Origin: Rhodocyclaceae bacterium
GTDB taxonomy: Bacteria; Pseudomonadota; Gammaproteobacteria; Burkholderiales; Rhodocyclaceae
Direction of reading: 5' to 3'
Length of the DNA stretch: 64,000 nucleotides
Assembly (NCBI GenBank): GCA_004379165.1
Contig: NKXK01000030.1
Coordinates: forward strand, 38,180 to 102,179
The notes beneath the pieces were generated by a model. It saw only the letters and a program-made list of their open reading frames with translations, searched no databases and had not been told where the DNA came from. Position numbers and translations under genes: made by a program. Shown here piece by piece: positions 45,918 to 54,278 of this stretch (positions are counted from its first letter, which is position 1; every line of letters begins with the position of its first letter).

Positions 45918-46292
45918 TCAATACACCAAGGTCCGCCATGCCGGATCCAGCGTGCGGGCCACGAAGGCGGTGGCGCCTGCCGCTCCGGCTTGGGGAAGCA
46001 AAACATCCTGCTCGGTGATCCAGGCGGCGCGGGCCATGCCGCAGGCGTACAGGCTGGCGCCGGCGGCCAGCACTTCCCGCAGAAAATCACCGATCGACTT
46101 CTCCCGCGCTTCGGTCCCCCAGGCGTTGTCCGCGATATCTGCAATCAGCCAGCGAACGGCCGGGCCGGCGAAATGAATTTCAACCTCGGCATCCAGTGCG
46201 CGGGCCGCGAGCGCGTGCACCAGGGGGGTCACACAGAGTTCCGGGCGTTCCGGTGTGGCGGCCCAGATCAGTATGGCCAGCCTGTCAGTCAA
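45918..46292 (-). CDS. DsrE-like sulfur-relay family protein
   Basis: A 124-residue protein of the DsrE/DsrF-like fold: strand MTDRLAILIWAA, a helix with PLVHALAARAL, strand EVEIHFAGPAVRWL, and ASLYACGMARAAW, where the Cys of YACGMA is at the position of the active Cys in many DsrE relatives. Such proteins pass sulfane sulfur or bind ligands. It overlaps the GcvH-like gene by 8 bp, so the pair is translationally coupled. Confidence 0.75.
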   Translation of the reverse strand: MTDRLAILIWAATPERPELCVTPLVHALAARALDAEVEIHFAGPAVRWLIADIADNAWGTEAREKSIGDFLREVLAAGASLYACGMARAAWITEQDVLLPQAGAAGATAFVARTLDPAWRTLVY

Positions 46293-46719
46293 AGGACGCG
46301 TCCGGTTCGAGCTTGAGGATATGCTGGCGATAGGCGGCGGCGTCTACCAGCGTCAGTGTTTCCGTATTCCAGGCGGTGGCGGTTCCCCGCGCCATCCAGC
46401 CTGTACCGTAAGGGTCGGTATTCACCATGCGAGGGCGCTCTTCTGCCAGTTCATTGCCTTCAAGCAACAGAAAGGAAATGGGGGCGTGAACGGCAAGTAC
46501 CGTCTTGCGGCACTCCACGGTGCCCATGCCGCGTCCAAGGGACACCTCGGCGCCTTTGGGCTTGCTGGTGAAGGCGATGATTTCACCGGCGAGGAAAGTG
46601 CCGAAACTCGTGGCACCGACCAGCACCTCGCCGTTGTCCTGTGCCTGCACCCACATGTTGTATTGCGGGCAATAGAGGCGATCATCCGGGATGGAGCCGT
46701 GGAAGGGAGTGTGAGCCAT
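46285..46719 (-). CDS. GcvH-like lipoyl-domain protein
   Basis: A 144-residue glycine-cleavage H-like protein. The H-protein plan is visible: RLYCPQYNMWVQ and GEVLVGATSFGTFLAGEII at the front, GMGTVECRKTVLAVHAPISF at the lipoyl hairpin with a Lys in the place of ESVKA, and PRMVNTDPYGTGWM matching the H-protein C-terminal NxDPYGxGW motif. There are no gcvT/gcvP genes here, so it is not part of a glycine cleavage operon. Lipoyl carriers of this type serve sulfur transfer in some bacteria. It lies directly after tRNA-Sec and before a DsrE-like gene. Confidence 0.78.
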   Translation of the reverse strand: MAHTPFHGSIPDDRLYCPQYNMWVQAQDNGEVLVGATSFGTFLAGEIIAFTSKPKGAEVSLGRGMGTVECRKTVLAVHAPISFLLLEGNELAEERPRMVNTDPYGTGWMARGTATAWNTETLTLVDAAAYRQHILKLEPDASFD

Positions 46720-46734
46720 TTATGAAACTAATAA

Positions 46735-46830
46735 TGGCGGAAGGAAGCAGGAGTCGAACCTACCCAAACCTGTTTGACAGGTCCTGACGGTTTTGAAGAC
46801 CGTCCGTCCCACCGGGGAACGATTCCTTCC
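46735..46830 (-). tRNA. selC: tRNA-Sec (anticodon TCA)
   Basis: A 96-nt tRNA on the minus strand with the features of selenocysteine tRNA: an 8-bp acceptor GGAAGGAA/TTCCTTCC, the long variable arm (AGGACCTGTCAAACAGGTTTGG), discriminator G, and an encoded CCA. The anticodon arm GACGGTCTTCAAAACCGTC gives TCA, which reads UGA. It begins 5 bp after the selB stop, so it is probably made from the selB transcript. Confidence 0.96.
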
Positions 46831-46835
46831 GTTGT

Positions 46836-48728
46836 TCATAATCCGAATTGCTCCGGAGAACCGCGCAAAACATGGGTGTCGCGCACTCGGCGAGTGTAGC
46901 CGATGCGGTCGAAGAATTCGAGGATATGGATGGCGACTTTTCGCCCGCCGCCGATCTGGTCGCGCAGTGGCGCGGCGCGGGCGCAGCCATTCGCGTTATT
47001 GAGGTCGGCGACGCGACGGGCCAGGTCGGCGACTGCCTCGGCGGTGAAGTAGTGGTCGTGGGCTACCGGATAGGCATCGCCGAAGCGGGCGACGCGCCTG
47101 AACAGATTACGCACGGTCTCCTCCGCGATGCCGGTGGCCTTGGCGACGTCGCGGACGCGGGGCGGAGCATAGGGCGCAGCCGAAAGCAGCGGCTTCAGGG
47201 TTTGCCACAAGTCTCGATCGCCCGCCGGCAACTGCACGCGGTGTTCCGGCAGGTGCAGCCAGGCATTTGTCCGGGCAATCCGGCCGTCGGCCAGCGGCGC
47301 CGCAAGCAGGACATCAAAGGCCGGGCGGGACAGGGTTGGCAGCGTCAGGCGGCGAAGGCGGTCACGTTCGACGCCGGGCATGTCCGGGGCATGCTCATGC
47401 TCTGCGGTCAACGCGGAAAACAGGCGAATTTCGAGTGATTTCCAGACTTCGGGCGAAAAGGCGGTATCACCGACGACCTGAAGCTGCAAGGTAGCGCAGA
47501 GCTTGGTCAGCACCTCGGTATCGAGATTGCGGTTCAGCGCGTAGGGCGCGAGTTCGACACCGGCTGGCTGTTGCCCGGCGGCCAGCCGCAAGGCTGTTGC
47601 CGGATCGGGGTCGGCCAGCGCGGCGAGCATGGCCAGCCGTTCCGGACTGCGTTTGCGGCGAACCGGCGGGAAGATGTCAAGCACGCTACCGCCGCCGATG
47701 GTGTGTCGAGCGGCAGCATCGCGCAGGATGAATCGGTCGCCGGCTAGTGCGCCGATCTCGCGTTCGAGCATCAACTGCGCCCAGCCTTCAGCGCCGGGTG
47801 CGATCTCGTCGGCACCCAGCAGCGCGACGCGGGCGGATACATCCTCGGCGCCGAGGTGCAAATGCACCTGCGTCCAGTGTTTGAGCGGCAGCTGGCCGCC
47901 GAGTACACGCACGCGGGCATCGAAACGGCGGACAGGCGCGTGCAGCGCTGGCGCGACCAGCCACTGGCCTCGCGACACCTCGCTCTTCTCGACGCCGGCA
48001 AGCGCCAGCGCAATGCGTTGTCCGGCGCAGCCAAGCTCGGCCGGCGCATCCTGGGCCCGCAGGCTGCGCACGCGTACTGGCTTGCCTGACGGCGACAACA
48101 ACAGCGAATCGCCGACCCGCACCTCGCCGGCAAAGGCCGTGCCGGTGACGACGGTGCCGGTACCGGAGAGCGTGAAGCAGCGGTCGATGGCCAAGCGGAA
48201 GCCGCCATCGGTCTTATGTATCTGCGCGTTGGCAGCAGCGGCGACGAGGTGGGACTTCAGCGGGGCGATGCCCTCGCCGGTCGTTGCGGCGACGGGGAAG
48301 ATAGGGGCATCGGCCAGCTCAGTGCCCGCAAGCAGTTCGGCAATTGCTGTTTTTGCCTGGTTTTCCCAGTTGGCCGTAACAGTATCGATTTTCGTCAGCG
48401 CCACCGCGCCGCGGCGGATACCAAGCAGTTCGATGATTTCCAGATGCTCGCGGGTCTGCGGCATCGGACCGTCATCGGCGGCAATGACCAGCAGCGCGAA
48501 GTCGATGCCGGTGGCACCGGCCAGCATGTTGTGGATCAGCTTTTCGTGGCCGGGAACGTCGATGAAACCGAGCGTCTCGCCGGTGGGCAGCGGCTGGTAG
48601 GCGTAGCCGAGATCAACGGTGATGCCGCGTGTCTTTTCTTCCTTCAGGCGATCGCAGTCGACGCCGGTCAGGGCTTTGACGAGCGTCGTCTTGCCGTGGT
48701 CGATGTGCCCTGCCGTCCCGATGATCAT
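46836..48728 (-). CDS. selB: Selenocysteine-specific elongation factor SelB
   Basis: A 630-residue GTPase that brings Sec-tRNA to UGA codons with a SECIS hairpin. G motifs are [18 protein letters not shown] at the N terminus, [13 protein letters not shown] and LTKIDTV. EF-Tu-like domains II and III follow, then four winged-helix domains (from about residue 380) that bind the SECIS RNA. The ATG at 48728 is chosen to match the family start. It lies between the flavoprotein gene and tRNA-Sec, all on one strand. A dispersed-repeat copy lies inside, in the winged-helix region. Confidence 0.95.
   Translation of the reverse strand: MIIGTAGHIDHGKTTLVKALTGVDCDRLKEEKTRGITVDLGYAYQPLPTGETLGFIDVPGHEKLIHNMLAGATGIDFALLVIAADDGPMPQTREHLEIIELLGIRRGAVALTKIDTVTANWENQAKTAIAELLAGTELADAPIFPVAATTGEGIAPLKSHLVAAAANAQIHKTDGGFRLAIDRCFTLSGTGTVVTGTAFAGEVRVGDSLLLSPSGKPVRVRSLRAQDAPAELGCAGQRIALALAGVEKSEVSRGQWLVAPALHAPVRRFDARVRVLGGQLPLKHWTQVHLHLGAEDVSARVALLGADEIAPGAEGWAQLMLEREIGALAGDRFILRDAAARHTIGGGSVLDIFPPVRRKRSPERLAMLAALADPDPATALRLAAGQQPAGVELAPYALNRNLDTEVLTKLCATLQLQVVGDTAFSPEVWKSLEIRLFSALTAEHEHAPDMPGVERDRLRRLTLPTLSRPAFDVLLAAPLADGRIARTNAWLHLPEHRVQLPAGDRDLWQTLKPLLSAAPYAPPRVRDVAKATGIAEETVRNLFRRVARFGDAYPVAHDHYFTAEAVADLARRVADLNNANGCARAAPLRDQIGGGRKVAIHILEFFDRIGYTRRVRDTHVLRGSPEQFGL
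47402..47435 (+). repeat. Dispersed repeat (family R33), copy 11, inside selB
   Basis: Plus-strand CTGCGGTCAACGCGG, AAAACAGG, CGAATTTCGAG. It is antisense to selB and gives [10 protein letters not shown] on the protein, almost the same segment as in MobA. Confidence 0.8.
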
Positions 48729-48781
48729 GAGATGCTGTCCTTGTTGAAAAGCGGTGGCCCGGCAACGGGCCACCGGGAAGA

Positions 48782-50116
48782 TTAGCCGAACATGTCCTCG
48801 TACATGCGCCCGGCCCAGGCGAAGTCTTCGGTCACCAGTTCGTCACGGCGCAGGTTGTCGTCGTCCTGGTCCTGCACGATCTGGCCCTTGTCATTCACCC
48901 AGTATTTGAATCGCACAGCGATGTCTTCGCGCGGCTCGGTGTTGACCATCATGAAGCACAGGTTGTCGGGCAGCGCGTACTTCGGTTCGCGGCCCTTGAC
49001 GCGTTCGCTGATGTACTTGGCGACGATCTTGGCGTGCGCGTTGGCAACGTGGCCGGCCTTCGGGTAGAAGCGGAAGAGCGGCGAGACCATGCCGACCGAG
49101 TCGCCGATGACGTAGGTGTCCGGGTCATCCTTCATGTTCAGCATGAAGGGATCGACTCCGGCCCAGCCAGTCGGCTTGCCTTCGTCGTTCCGGCCGATGA
49201 CGCCGGCTTTCCATGCCATGTCGCCGGCTTGGTGCGGGGCCATGAGAATCGAGTGATCGAAGGTGAAATCGCCGGCAGCGGTCTTGATCTTCTTGTTGTA
49301 CGGGTCGACTTCGCTGATCACCGCCTTGGGCACGTAGACGATCTGGTCCTTGTACAGGTTGGCGAAGGCTTCCTGGAAGCCGCCGGTAATTGGCGCCGGG
49401 CTCGGCTTCGGGTCGAGGATGATGACCTTGCCCTTGATCTTGCGCTGCTTGAACAGGCCAGCGATCAGGCAGGCGCGCTCATAGGGTGACGGCGGGCAGC
49501 GATGCGGCGGGGGCGGCAGGGTCATGACCAGGTCGCCACCCGTGAAATTCTGGATGCTCTGCTTGAGGCGGAAATGCTCAGCGTTCGGGATGTAGGCGGC
49601 CGGGAACATCGCCTTGGTGTAGTCGGCCGCCTTGCGGTCGTTGCCGAACCAGGCTTCGTACTGGTAACGGATGCCAGCACCGATAATCAGGTAGTCGTAA
49701 TCGACCCAGCCTTGCGCCGTGATGACGCGCTTTTTCTCACGTTCGAAGGCTGTGACTTCGGTCTGGATGAAGTGGTAGCCGTACTTCTGCGCGACATCGA
49801 GGTAACTGAAGGTCAGGAATTGCGTATCGACGACATCGACCAGCCACTTGTTGCTCATCGGGCAGGAGAAGAATACCGGGTTGCGTTCGAGCACGACGAC
49901 TTCGAGCGTCGGATCGAGCAGGCGCAGATGCTTGGCCGCGGTAATGCCACCCCAGCCGCCGCCACAAATGACGACGCGCTTTCCGGTAGCTTTGGGCAGC
50001 AGCGGGTCGGATTGTATCTGGATCAGGAAAGGCAACGGGCTGGTCGGCGCGGCGATACTCGCCGTCGCCCCCAGCGCCGCACCGGCGGCGAGGAACTGTC
50101 TGCGGTTCAAGGTCAT
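48782..50116 (-). CDS. Exported FAD-dependent oxidoreductase (FccB/sulfide dehydrogenase-like)
   Basis: A 444-residue flavoprotein starting at 50116 with a Tat-type signal (NRRQFLAAGAALGATASIAA). The FAD motif is RVVICGGGWGGITAAKHLRL, with SCPMSNKWLVDV following, as in the flavin subunit of flavocytochrome c sulfide dehydrogenase. The C-terminal part holds TYVIGDSVGMVSPLFRFYPKAGHVA. It is probably periplasmic. There is no adjacent cytochrome subunit. It sits between selA and selB, an unusual place, so a role tied to selenium or formate metabolism is possible but not shown. Confidence 0.82.
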   Translation of the reverse strand: MTLNRRQFLAAGAALGATASIAAPTSPLPFLIQIQSDPLLPKATGKRVVICGGGWGGITAAKHLRLLDPTLEVVVLERNPVFFSCPMSNKWLVDVVDTQFLTFSYLDVAQKYGYHFIQTEVTAFEREKKRVITAQGWVDYDYLIIGAGIRYQYEAWFGNDRKAADYTKAMFPAAYIPNAEHFRLKQSIQNFTGGDLVMTLPPPPHRCPPSPYERACLIAGLFKQRKIKGKVIILDPKPSPAPITGGFQEAFANLYKDQIVYVPKAVISEVDPYNKKIKTAAGDFTFDHSILMAPHQAGDMAWKAGVIGRNDEGKPTGWAGVDPFMLNMKDDPDTYVIGDSVGMVSPLFRFYPKAGHVANAHAKIVAKYISERVKGREPKYALPDNLCFMMVNTEPREDIAVRFKYWVNDKGQIVQDQDDDNLRRDELVTEDFAWAGRMYEDMFG

Positions 50117-50231
50117 CTTGTCTTCTCCATTCATTCAACCACCCGGACACGGAGATGCCCGGATTTACAGGTGCCCTGGCGGGCGGGGCGAAGGCAGCAG
50201 GCGGTACGCAGACCGCCCGGCGAGGCTGCTT

Positions 50232-51629
50232 TCAAATTTTCATTTGCGACAACTGGGCGACGAAGCGCGCTTCGTCCTTCATCTCCAGGCAGCGCAGGTC
50301 GAGATGATACGCATCGTCGCGGATGTGGCCGATGACCGGCGTCGGCAGGCCGCGGAAGGCGGCTTCGACGGTCAACAGGAATTTTCCGGCTTTTTTGAAA
50401 TTCGGCCGGACGACCAGCGCCGCCGAGGGCAGGCGTTCGACCGGCAAGGCGCCGCTACCGATCTGGCTGCTGCACGGGGCGACACTGATCGTGGCCTGTT
50501 CGCCGATGGCGACCTGCACGGCGGGCAACAAGCGCTCGGCCAGCGCCGTAATTTCGGCGACGGATCGGGTCAGCAGGCGCAAGGTCGGCAGGCGTTCGGC
50601 CAGACGATCCGGGTCGCGGTACAGGCGCAGCGTGGCTTCGAGCGCCGCCAGCGTCGTCTTGCCGACACGCAGGGCGCGTTTGAGCGGGTTCTTCTTTATC
50701 TTGGCGATCAAGTCCTTGCGGCCGACGATGAGTCCGGCCTGCGGCCCGCCGAGCAGTTTGTCGCCGGAGAAGGTCACTATGTCGGCGCCGGCGGCCAGCG
50801 CCTGCTGCGGCGTCGGTTCGGCCGGCAGCCCGAGGGCGGCGAAGTCGCAAATCGTGCCGCTGCCGAGGTCGATCATGAACGGCAGGCCGGCGTCGTGGGC
50901 GATGGCGGCAATGGCCTTTTCCTCGACCGCCTTGGTGAAGCCGGTCACCGCGTAGTTGCTGGTGTGCACCTTCATGAGCAAGGCCGTCTTCGGGCCGATG
51001 GCCTCGGCATAGTCCTTTTCATGCGTGCGATTGGTGGTGCCGATCTCGACCAGTTTGACCTGAGCCCGACGCATCACGTCGGGGATGCGGAAGGCACCGC
51101 CTATCTCGACCAGCTCGCCACGCGAGACGACCGCCTCCTTGCCCTGGGCCAAGGCATTGAGCGTGAGCAGCACGGCGGCGGCATTGTTGTTGACGATGGT
51201 CGCCGCGATGTTGGGGTCACCATCGGCAACCAGTTCGGCGAGCAGGCCGGAGACGAGATCGTCGCGGTCGCCTCGCCCGCCAGAAGCCAGGTCGTATTCC
51301 AGCGCACAGGGCGAACGCGCCGCCTCGACCATGAGCGCGATGGCCTCTTCAGCCAGCTGGGCGCGACCGAGGTTGGTGTGCAGGACGGTGCCGGTCAGAT
51401 TGAAGACGGTGCGCAGGTTGGCCCGGCCGGCCTCATCGGCCCGACGGCGGATGGCGGCGAGCAGGTTCGCCTCGTCAGGCAGCGGCAGGCCGTGCTTGAG
51501 GCCCTCGCGGGCGGCGGCCAGTTCGGACCGGACGACGCCGGTGACGAGCGGGCGGCCGTGAGTTTCGATGGCTGCGGAAAGTTGCTGCAGGACGCGGTCG
51601 ACCGCGGGAAGACGTTTGTTTTCGTTCAT
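50232..51629 (-). CDS. selA: L-seryl-tRNA(Sec) selenium transferase SelA
   Basis: A 465-residue PLP enzyme that turns Ser-tRNA-Sec into Sec-tRNA using selenophosphate. The N-terminal domain starts [20 protein letters not shown]. The PLP site is [17 protein letters not shown] with the catalytic Lys, and [23 protein letters not shown] and [13 protein letters not shown] are typical. The ATG at 51629 is favoured over an in-frame GTG at 51638. It lies 41 bp after fdhE. selD is not in the window. Confidence 0.95.
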   Translation of the reverse strand: MNENKRLPAVDRVLQQLSAAIETHGRPLVTGVVRSELAAAREGLKHGLPLPDEANLLAAIRRRADEAGRANLRTVFNLTGTVLHTNLGRAQLAEEAIALMVEAARSPCALEYDLASGGRGDRDDLVSGLLAELVADGDPNIAATIVNNNAAAVLLTLNALAQGKEAVVSRGELVEIGGAFRIPDVMRRAQVKLVEIGTTNRTHEKDYAEAIGPKTALLMKVHTSNYAVTGFTKAVEEKAIAAIAHDAGLPFMIDLGSGTICDFAALGLPAEPTPQQALAAGADIVTFSGDKLLGGPQAGLIVGRKDLIAKIKKNPLKRALRVGKTTLAALEATLRLYRDPDRLAERLPTLRLLTRSVAEITALAERLLPAVQVAIGEQATISVAPCSSQIGSGALPVERLPSAALVVRPNFKKAGKFLLTVEAAFRGLPTPVIGHIRDDAYHLDLRCLEMKDEARFVAQLSQMKI

Positions 51630-51670
51630 GGCTTTCACCCGGACCGGGCAGAAAGGTTAATCAAAGGCGT

Positions 51671-52576
51671 TTAGCCGCTGTAAGCACCGATCAAAAGCAG
51701 ATTGGGGCCGGAGCGCTGGTAGCCCGCCTCGTCGACCAGCATGTCGAGCGCCAGGGTGGCAAGGTCGTCGGCGACCGGATCCACACGGGGGTCTTTTTCC
51801 TGATAGACGATCTTCAGGTAGTTCTTGCAGGCGTCGCAGGTCTCGGCGCGGACGGCACCTTTCGAACCTTCGAGTTCTTGCAGCGCGACTTCCTTGTCGG
51901 TGTCGCAGGCCGTGCAGGTGGCGCGCGGCACGTTCCATTCGGTATTGCACAGGCTGCAGTGCAGATAGCGCAGGTTGTTGATCGCCGCGCCGAGGCGGAC
52001 GACGCTGGAAACCGCCGGGCTGCCGCAGCAGGGGCAGACGTGGTGGGCATCGAGTTTCTGCAGATGCCCGGCATCCAACTGGCTGGCCAGTTGGGTATAG
52101 ACGACTTGCAGCGCGGCGGCGACGAAGGGAAGTTCGCCGGCGTTGGCGGCATCGAGATTGCCGTCGAGCAGGGTTTCGGCCAGTTGTTCGAGATCGTCGT
52201 CAGCGGCCGCCTGCAGCGTGGCGAGTGCCACGGCAGCGCCCTCCGGGGACTCTGGTGCGAGTTCGCGGGCGATCTGGCGCAGCGCATCGCGCCAGGCGGC
52301 CGGGCGCTTGCCCAGATCGAGCGGCGGCATCGCGTGGGTACGCGCATTGGCCAAGGCTTCAGCCGGAGGCAGGTCGAGCGGCGGCAGGCACTTCAGGGCG
52401 GCTTGCTGGGCAGCACTGAGGCGCCCGAGGAAGGCCAGCCAGTCGCCGAGGCTATGGCCAGTGGCGAGCAGGAAAAAACGGTCGGCACGGTCGGCGAAGA
52501 GCGTCGTCGTTACCGGGAGAAGGATCGGAGCCGCTTCTTCGGTGGGGGCCTGGAAATTGATGGGTTGGGATTGCAT
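51671..52576 (-). CDS. fdhE: Formate dehydrogenase accessory protein FdhE
   Basis: A 301-residue rubredoxin-like maturation protein that binds FdhA and is needed for active formate dehydrogenase N/O. The C-terminal half carries the Cys pairs CPCCGSPA, CSLCNTEW, CTACDTDK and CDACKNYLK for metal or iron sites. The N-terminal part is helical. It follows fdhI by 176 bp, with a strong hairpin between them. Confidence 0.94.
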   Translation of the reverse strand: MQSQPINFQAPTEEAAPILLPVTTTLFADRADRFFLLATGHSLGDWLAFLGRLSAAQQAALKCLPPLDLPPAEALANARTHAMPPLDLGKRPAAWRDALRQIARELAPESPEGAAVALATLQAAADDDLEQLAETLLDGNLDAANAGELPFVAAALQVVYTQLASQLDAGHLQKLDAHHVCPCCGSPAVSSVVRLGAAINNLRYLHCSLCNTEWNVPRATCTACDTDKEVALQELEGSKGAVRAETCDACKNYLKIVYQEKDPRVDPVADDLATLALDMLVDEAGYQRSGPNLLLIGAYSG

Positions 52577-52606
52577 GGCGGGTCTTTCGTTCTTGTTGTG
52601 TGTCAG

Positions 52607-52640
52607 CTGCGGTGAACCCGGATTTTTGCCGAAAATTGAC
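52607..52640 (+). repeat. Dispersed repeat (family R33), copy 12
   Basis: Plus-strand CTGCGGTGAACCCGG, ATTTTTG, CCGAAAATTGAC, just upstream of fdhE. It matches copy 2 (upstream of the YkgJ gene) closely. Confidence 0.75.
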
Positions 52641-52708
52641 TAATAAAAAATGGGGATGCGCCAATTGCTCGCCGCAGAGCCCCGGAATACGCAAGGTAGA
52701 TCTGTGTC

Positions 52709-52738
52709 AGGCCGGGCGGTACTTCATTGCCCGGCCTG
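52709..52738 (-). promoter_or_regulatory. GC hairpin between fdhI and fdhE
   Basis: A 10-bp perfect stem (CAGGCCGGGC / GCCCGGCCTG) with a 10-nt loop, 15 bp after the fdhI stop. It has no T run, so it may stabilise the fdhABI mRNA or reduce readthrough rather than act as a plain terminator. Confidence 0.5.
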
Positions 52739-52752
52739 TATTCACGGCTGCA

Positions 52753-53373
52753 TTACTTGCCAGTCACCTGACGATACCAGCCACGGTGATGCTGCTTGGC
52801 CCAGGCGCGGGTGACCGTGCCGTACCACATGGCGCGGATGGTGCCCTTGACCCAGATGGCAGCATAGACGTGGACCATGATCAGGCCGATCATGACCGCG
52901 CCGGCCGCGGCATGCACCACGGCGCCCAGGCGGACGAGCGTGATGTCAAAGCCGAAGTAGGCGCGCCAGATCAGGATGCCCGACACCGTCATCAGCAGCA
53001 TGCAGATGGCCAAAGCCCAGAACATGACTTTCTGGCCACCGTTGTACTTGCCCTGTTCCGGCATGTCGTGGTCATTGCCATCTACCATGTTCTTCGCCTT
53101 GCTCAGCCACTCATGGTCGGCCGGGGTCATCTTGTTCAAGTGCTTGAACTTGACGTATAGCCCGAGGAAGGACAGCGCCATCAACACCCCGAGGAAGGGG
53201 TGAATGATGCGAGCCCAGACCGGGCCGCCGAACAGTTGGGTCAGCGGGAAGAAGGCCGGATGGAAAAAGGCCAGACCGGAGAGCGCGAGCAGGATGAAGC
53301 TGATGCCCACGACCCAGTGATTGGCCCGTTCGTTGGCCTCGTAACGCTTGAGATCTTTCGGATCGCGGATCAT
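52753..53373 (-). CDS. fdhI: Formate dehydrogenase cytochrome b subunit (gamma)
   Basis: A 206-residue membrane subunit with four hydrophobic helices (about residues 22-42, 54-72, 110-132 and 148-170). The heme b and quinone His residues fit FdnI/FdoI, for example [13 protein letters not shown] and [14 protein letters not shown], with [10 protein letters not shown] near the C terminus. It passes electrons from the beta subunit to quinone. It overlaps fdhB by 4 bp. Confidence 0.93.
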   Translation of the reverse strand: MIRDPKDLKRYEANERANHWVVGISFILLALSGLAFFHPAFFPLTQLFGGPVWARIIHPFLGVLMALSFLGLYVKFKHLNKMTPADHEWLSKAKNMVDGNDHDMPEQGKYNGGQKVMFWALAICMLLMTVSGILIWRAYFGFDITLVRLGAVVHAAAGAVMIGLIMVHVYAAIWVKGTIRAMWYGTVTRAWAKQHHRGWYRQVTGK

Positions 53374-54266
53374 TTTGCTGCCTCCTTATCCTCGGCTTCG
53401 ATCTCGTCCTCGATTTCCTTCGAAACCTCGTTCGGACCCTTGGTGACGTAGTGGAACAGGCTGCCGAGGGCGATACCGGCCAGAGCCAGCGTGGCCAGCG
53501 GCTTGGTGAAGCCCTTCCAGATGGAAACCAGCGCGCTGATCGACGGGTTGGCCGGCAGGCCGGCATACAGATCCGGCTTGTCGGCATGGTGCAGCACATA
53601 CATCACGTGCGTGCCACCCACCCCTTCCGGATCGTACAGCCCGGCCTTCTCGTAGCCACGCTCCTTCAGGTCGGTAATACGCTTGGAAGCATAGTCCTTC
53701 ATGTCTTCCTTGCTGCCAAACTGAATGGCGCCGGTCGGACAGGCCTTCGCACAGGCAGGAGCCTGATTGACGGCGACTCGGTCGGAACACAGCGTGCACT
53801 TGTAGGCCTTGCTGTCCTTTTGCGAGATACGCGGGACGTTGAACGGACAACCGGTCACGCAGTAGCCGCAACCGATGCAGTTTTCCTGATGGAAATCCAC
53901 GATGCCGTTGCTGTACTGAATGATCGCGCCGGGCGAGGGGCAGGCCTTCAGGCAGCCGGGGTCGGAACAGTGCATGCAGCCGTCCTTGCGGATCAGCCAC
54001 TCCAGCTTGTTGTTCTGCTCGACCTCGGTGTAGCGCATGACGGTCCAGGAGTCTGCGGACAGATCCATCGGATTGTCGTAAACGCCATGGCAGTTGCCCA
54101 CCTCGTCACGGATGTCGTTCCATTCCGAACACGCCACCTGACAGGCCTTGCAGCCGATGCAGGCGGACACGTCGATGAGTTTGGCGATCTCCACCGTCTG
54201 CCGGGCTTGCGGCGCCGGCGTCGTGGTGGCGGAGCGCTGTTTGATGTCTAGCGATTGCAGTGCCAT
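53370..54266 (-). CDS. fdhB: Formate dehydrogenase iron-sulfur subunit (beta)
   Basis: A 298-residue subunit with four [4Fe-4S] clusters: [50 protein letters not shown], and [21 protein letters not shown] single C-terminal membrane helix ([19 protein letters not shown], about 255-275) anchors it on the periplasmic side. It is of FdnH/FdoH type and 12 bp after fdhA. Confidence 0.95.
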   Translation of the reverse strand: MALQSLDIKQRSATTTPAPQARQTVEIAKLIDVSACIGCKACQVACSEWNDIRDEVGNCHGVYDNPMDLSADSWTVMRYTEVEQNNKLEWLIRKDGCMHCSDPGCLKACPSPGAIIQYSNGIVDFHQENCIGCGYCVTGCPFNVPRISQKDSKAYKCTLCSDRVAVNQAPACAKACPTGAIQFGSKEDMKDYASKRITDLKERGYEKAGLYDPEGVGGTHVMYVLHHADKPDLYAGLPANPSISALVSIWKGFTKPLATLALAGIALGSLFHYVTKGPNEVSKEIEDEIEAEDKEAAK

Positions 54267-54278
54267 ATCAGCGCTCCT

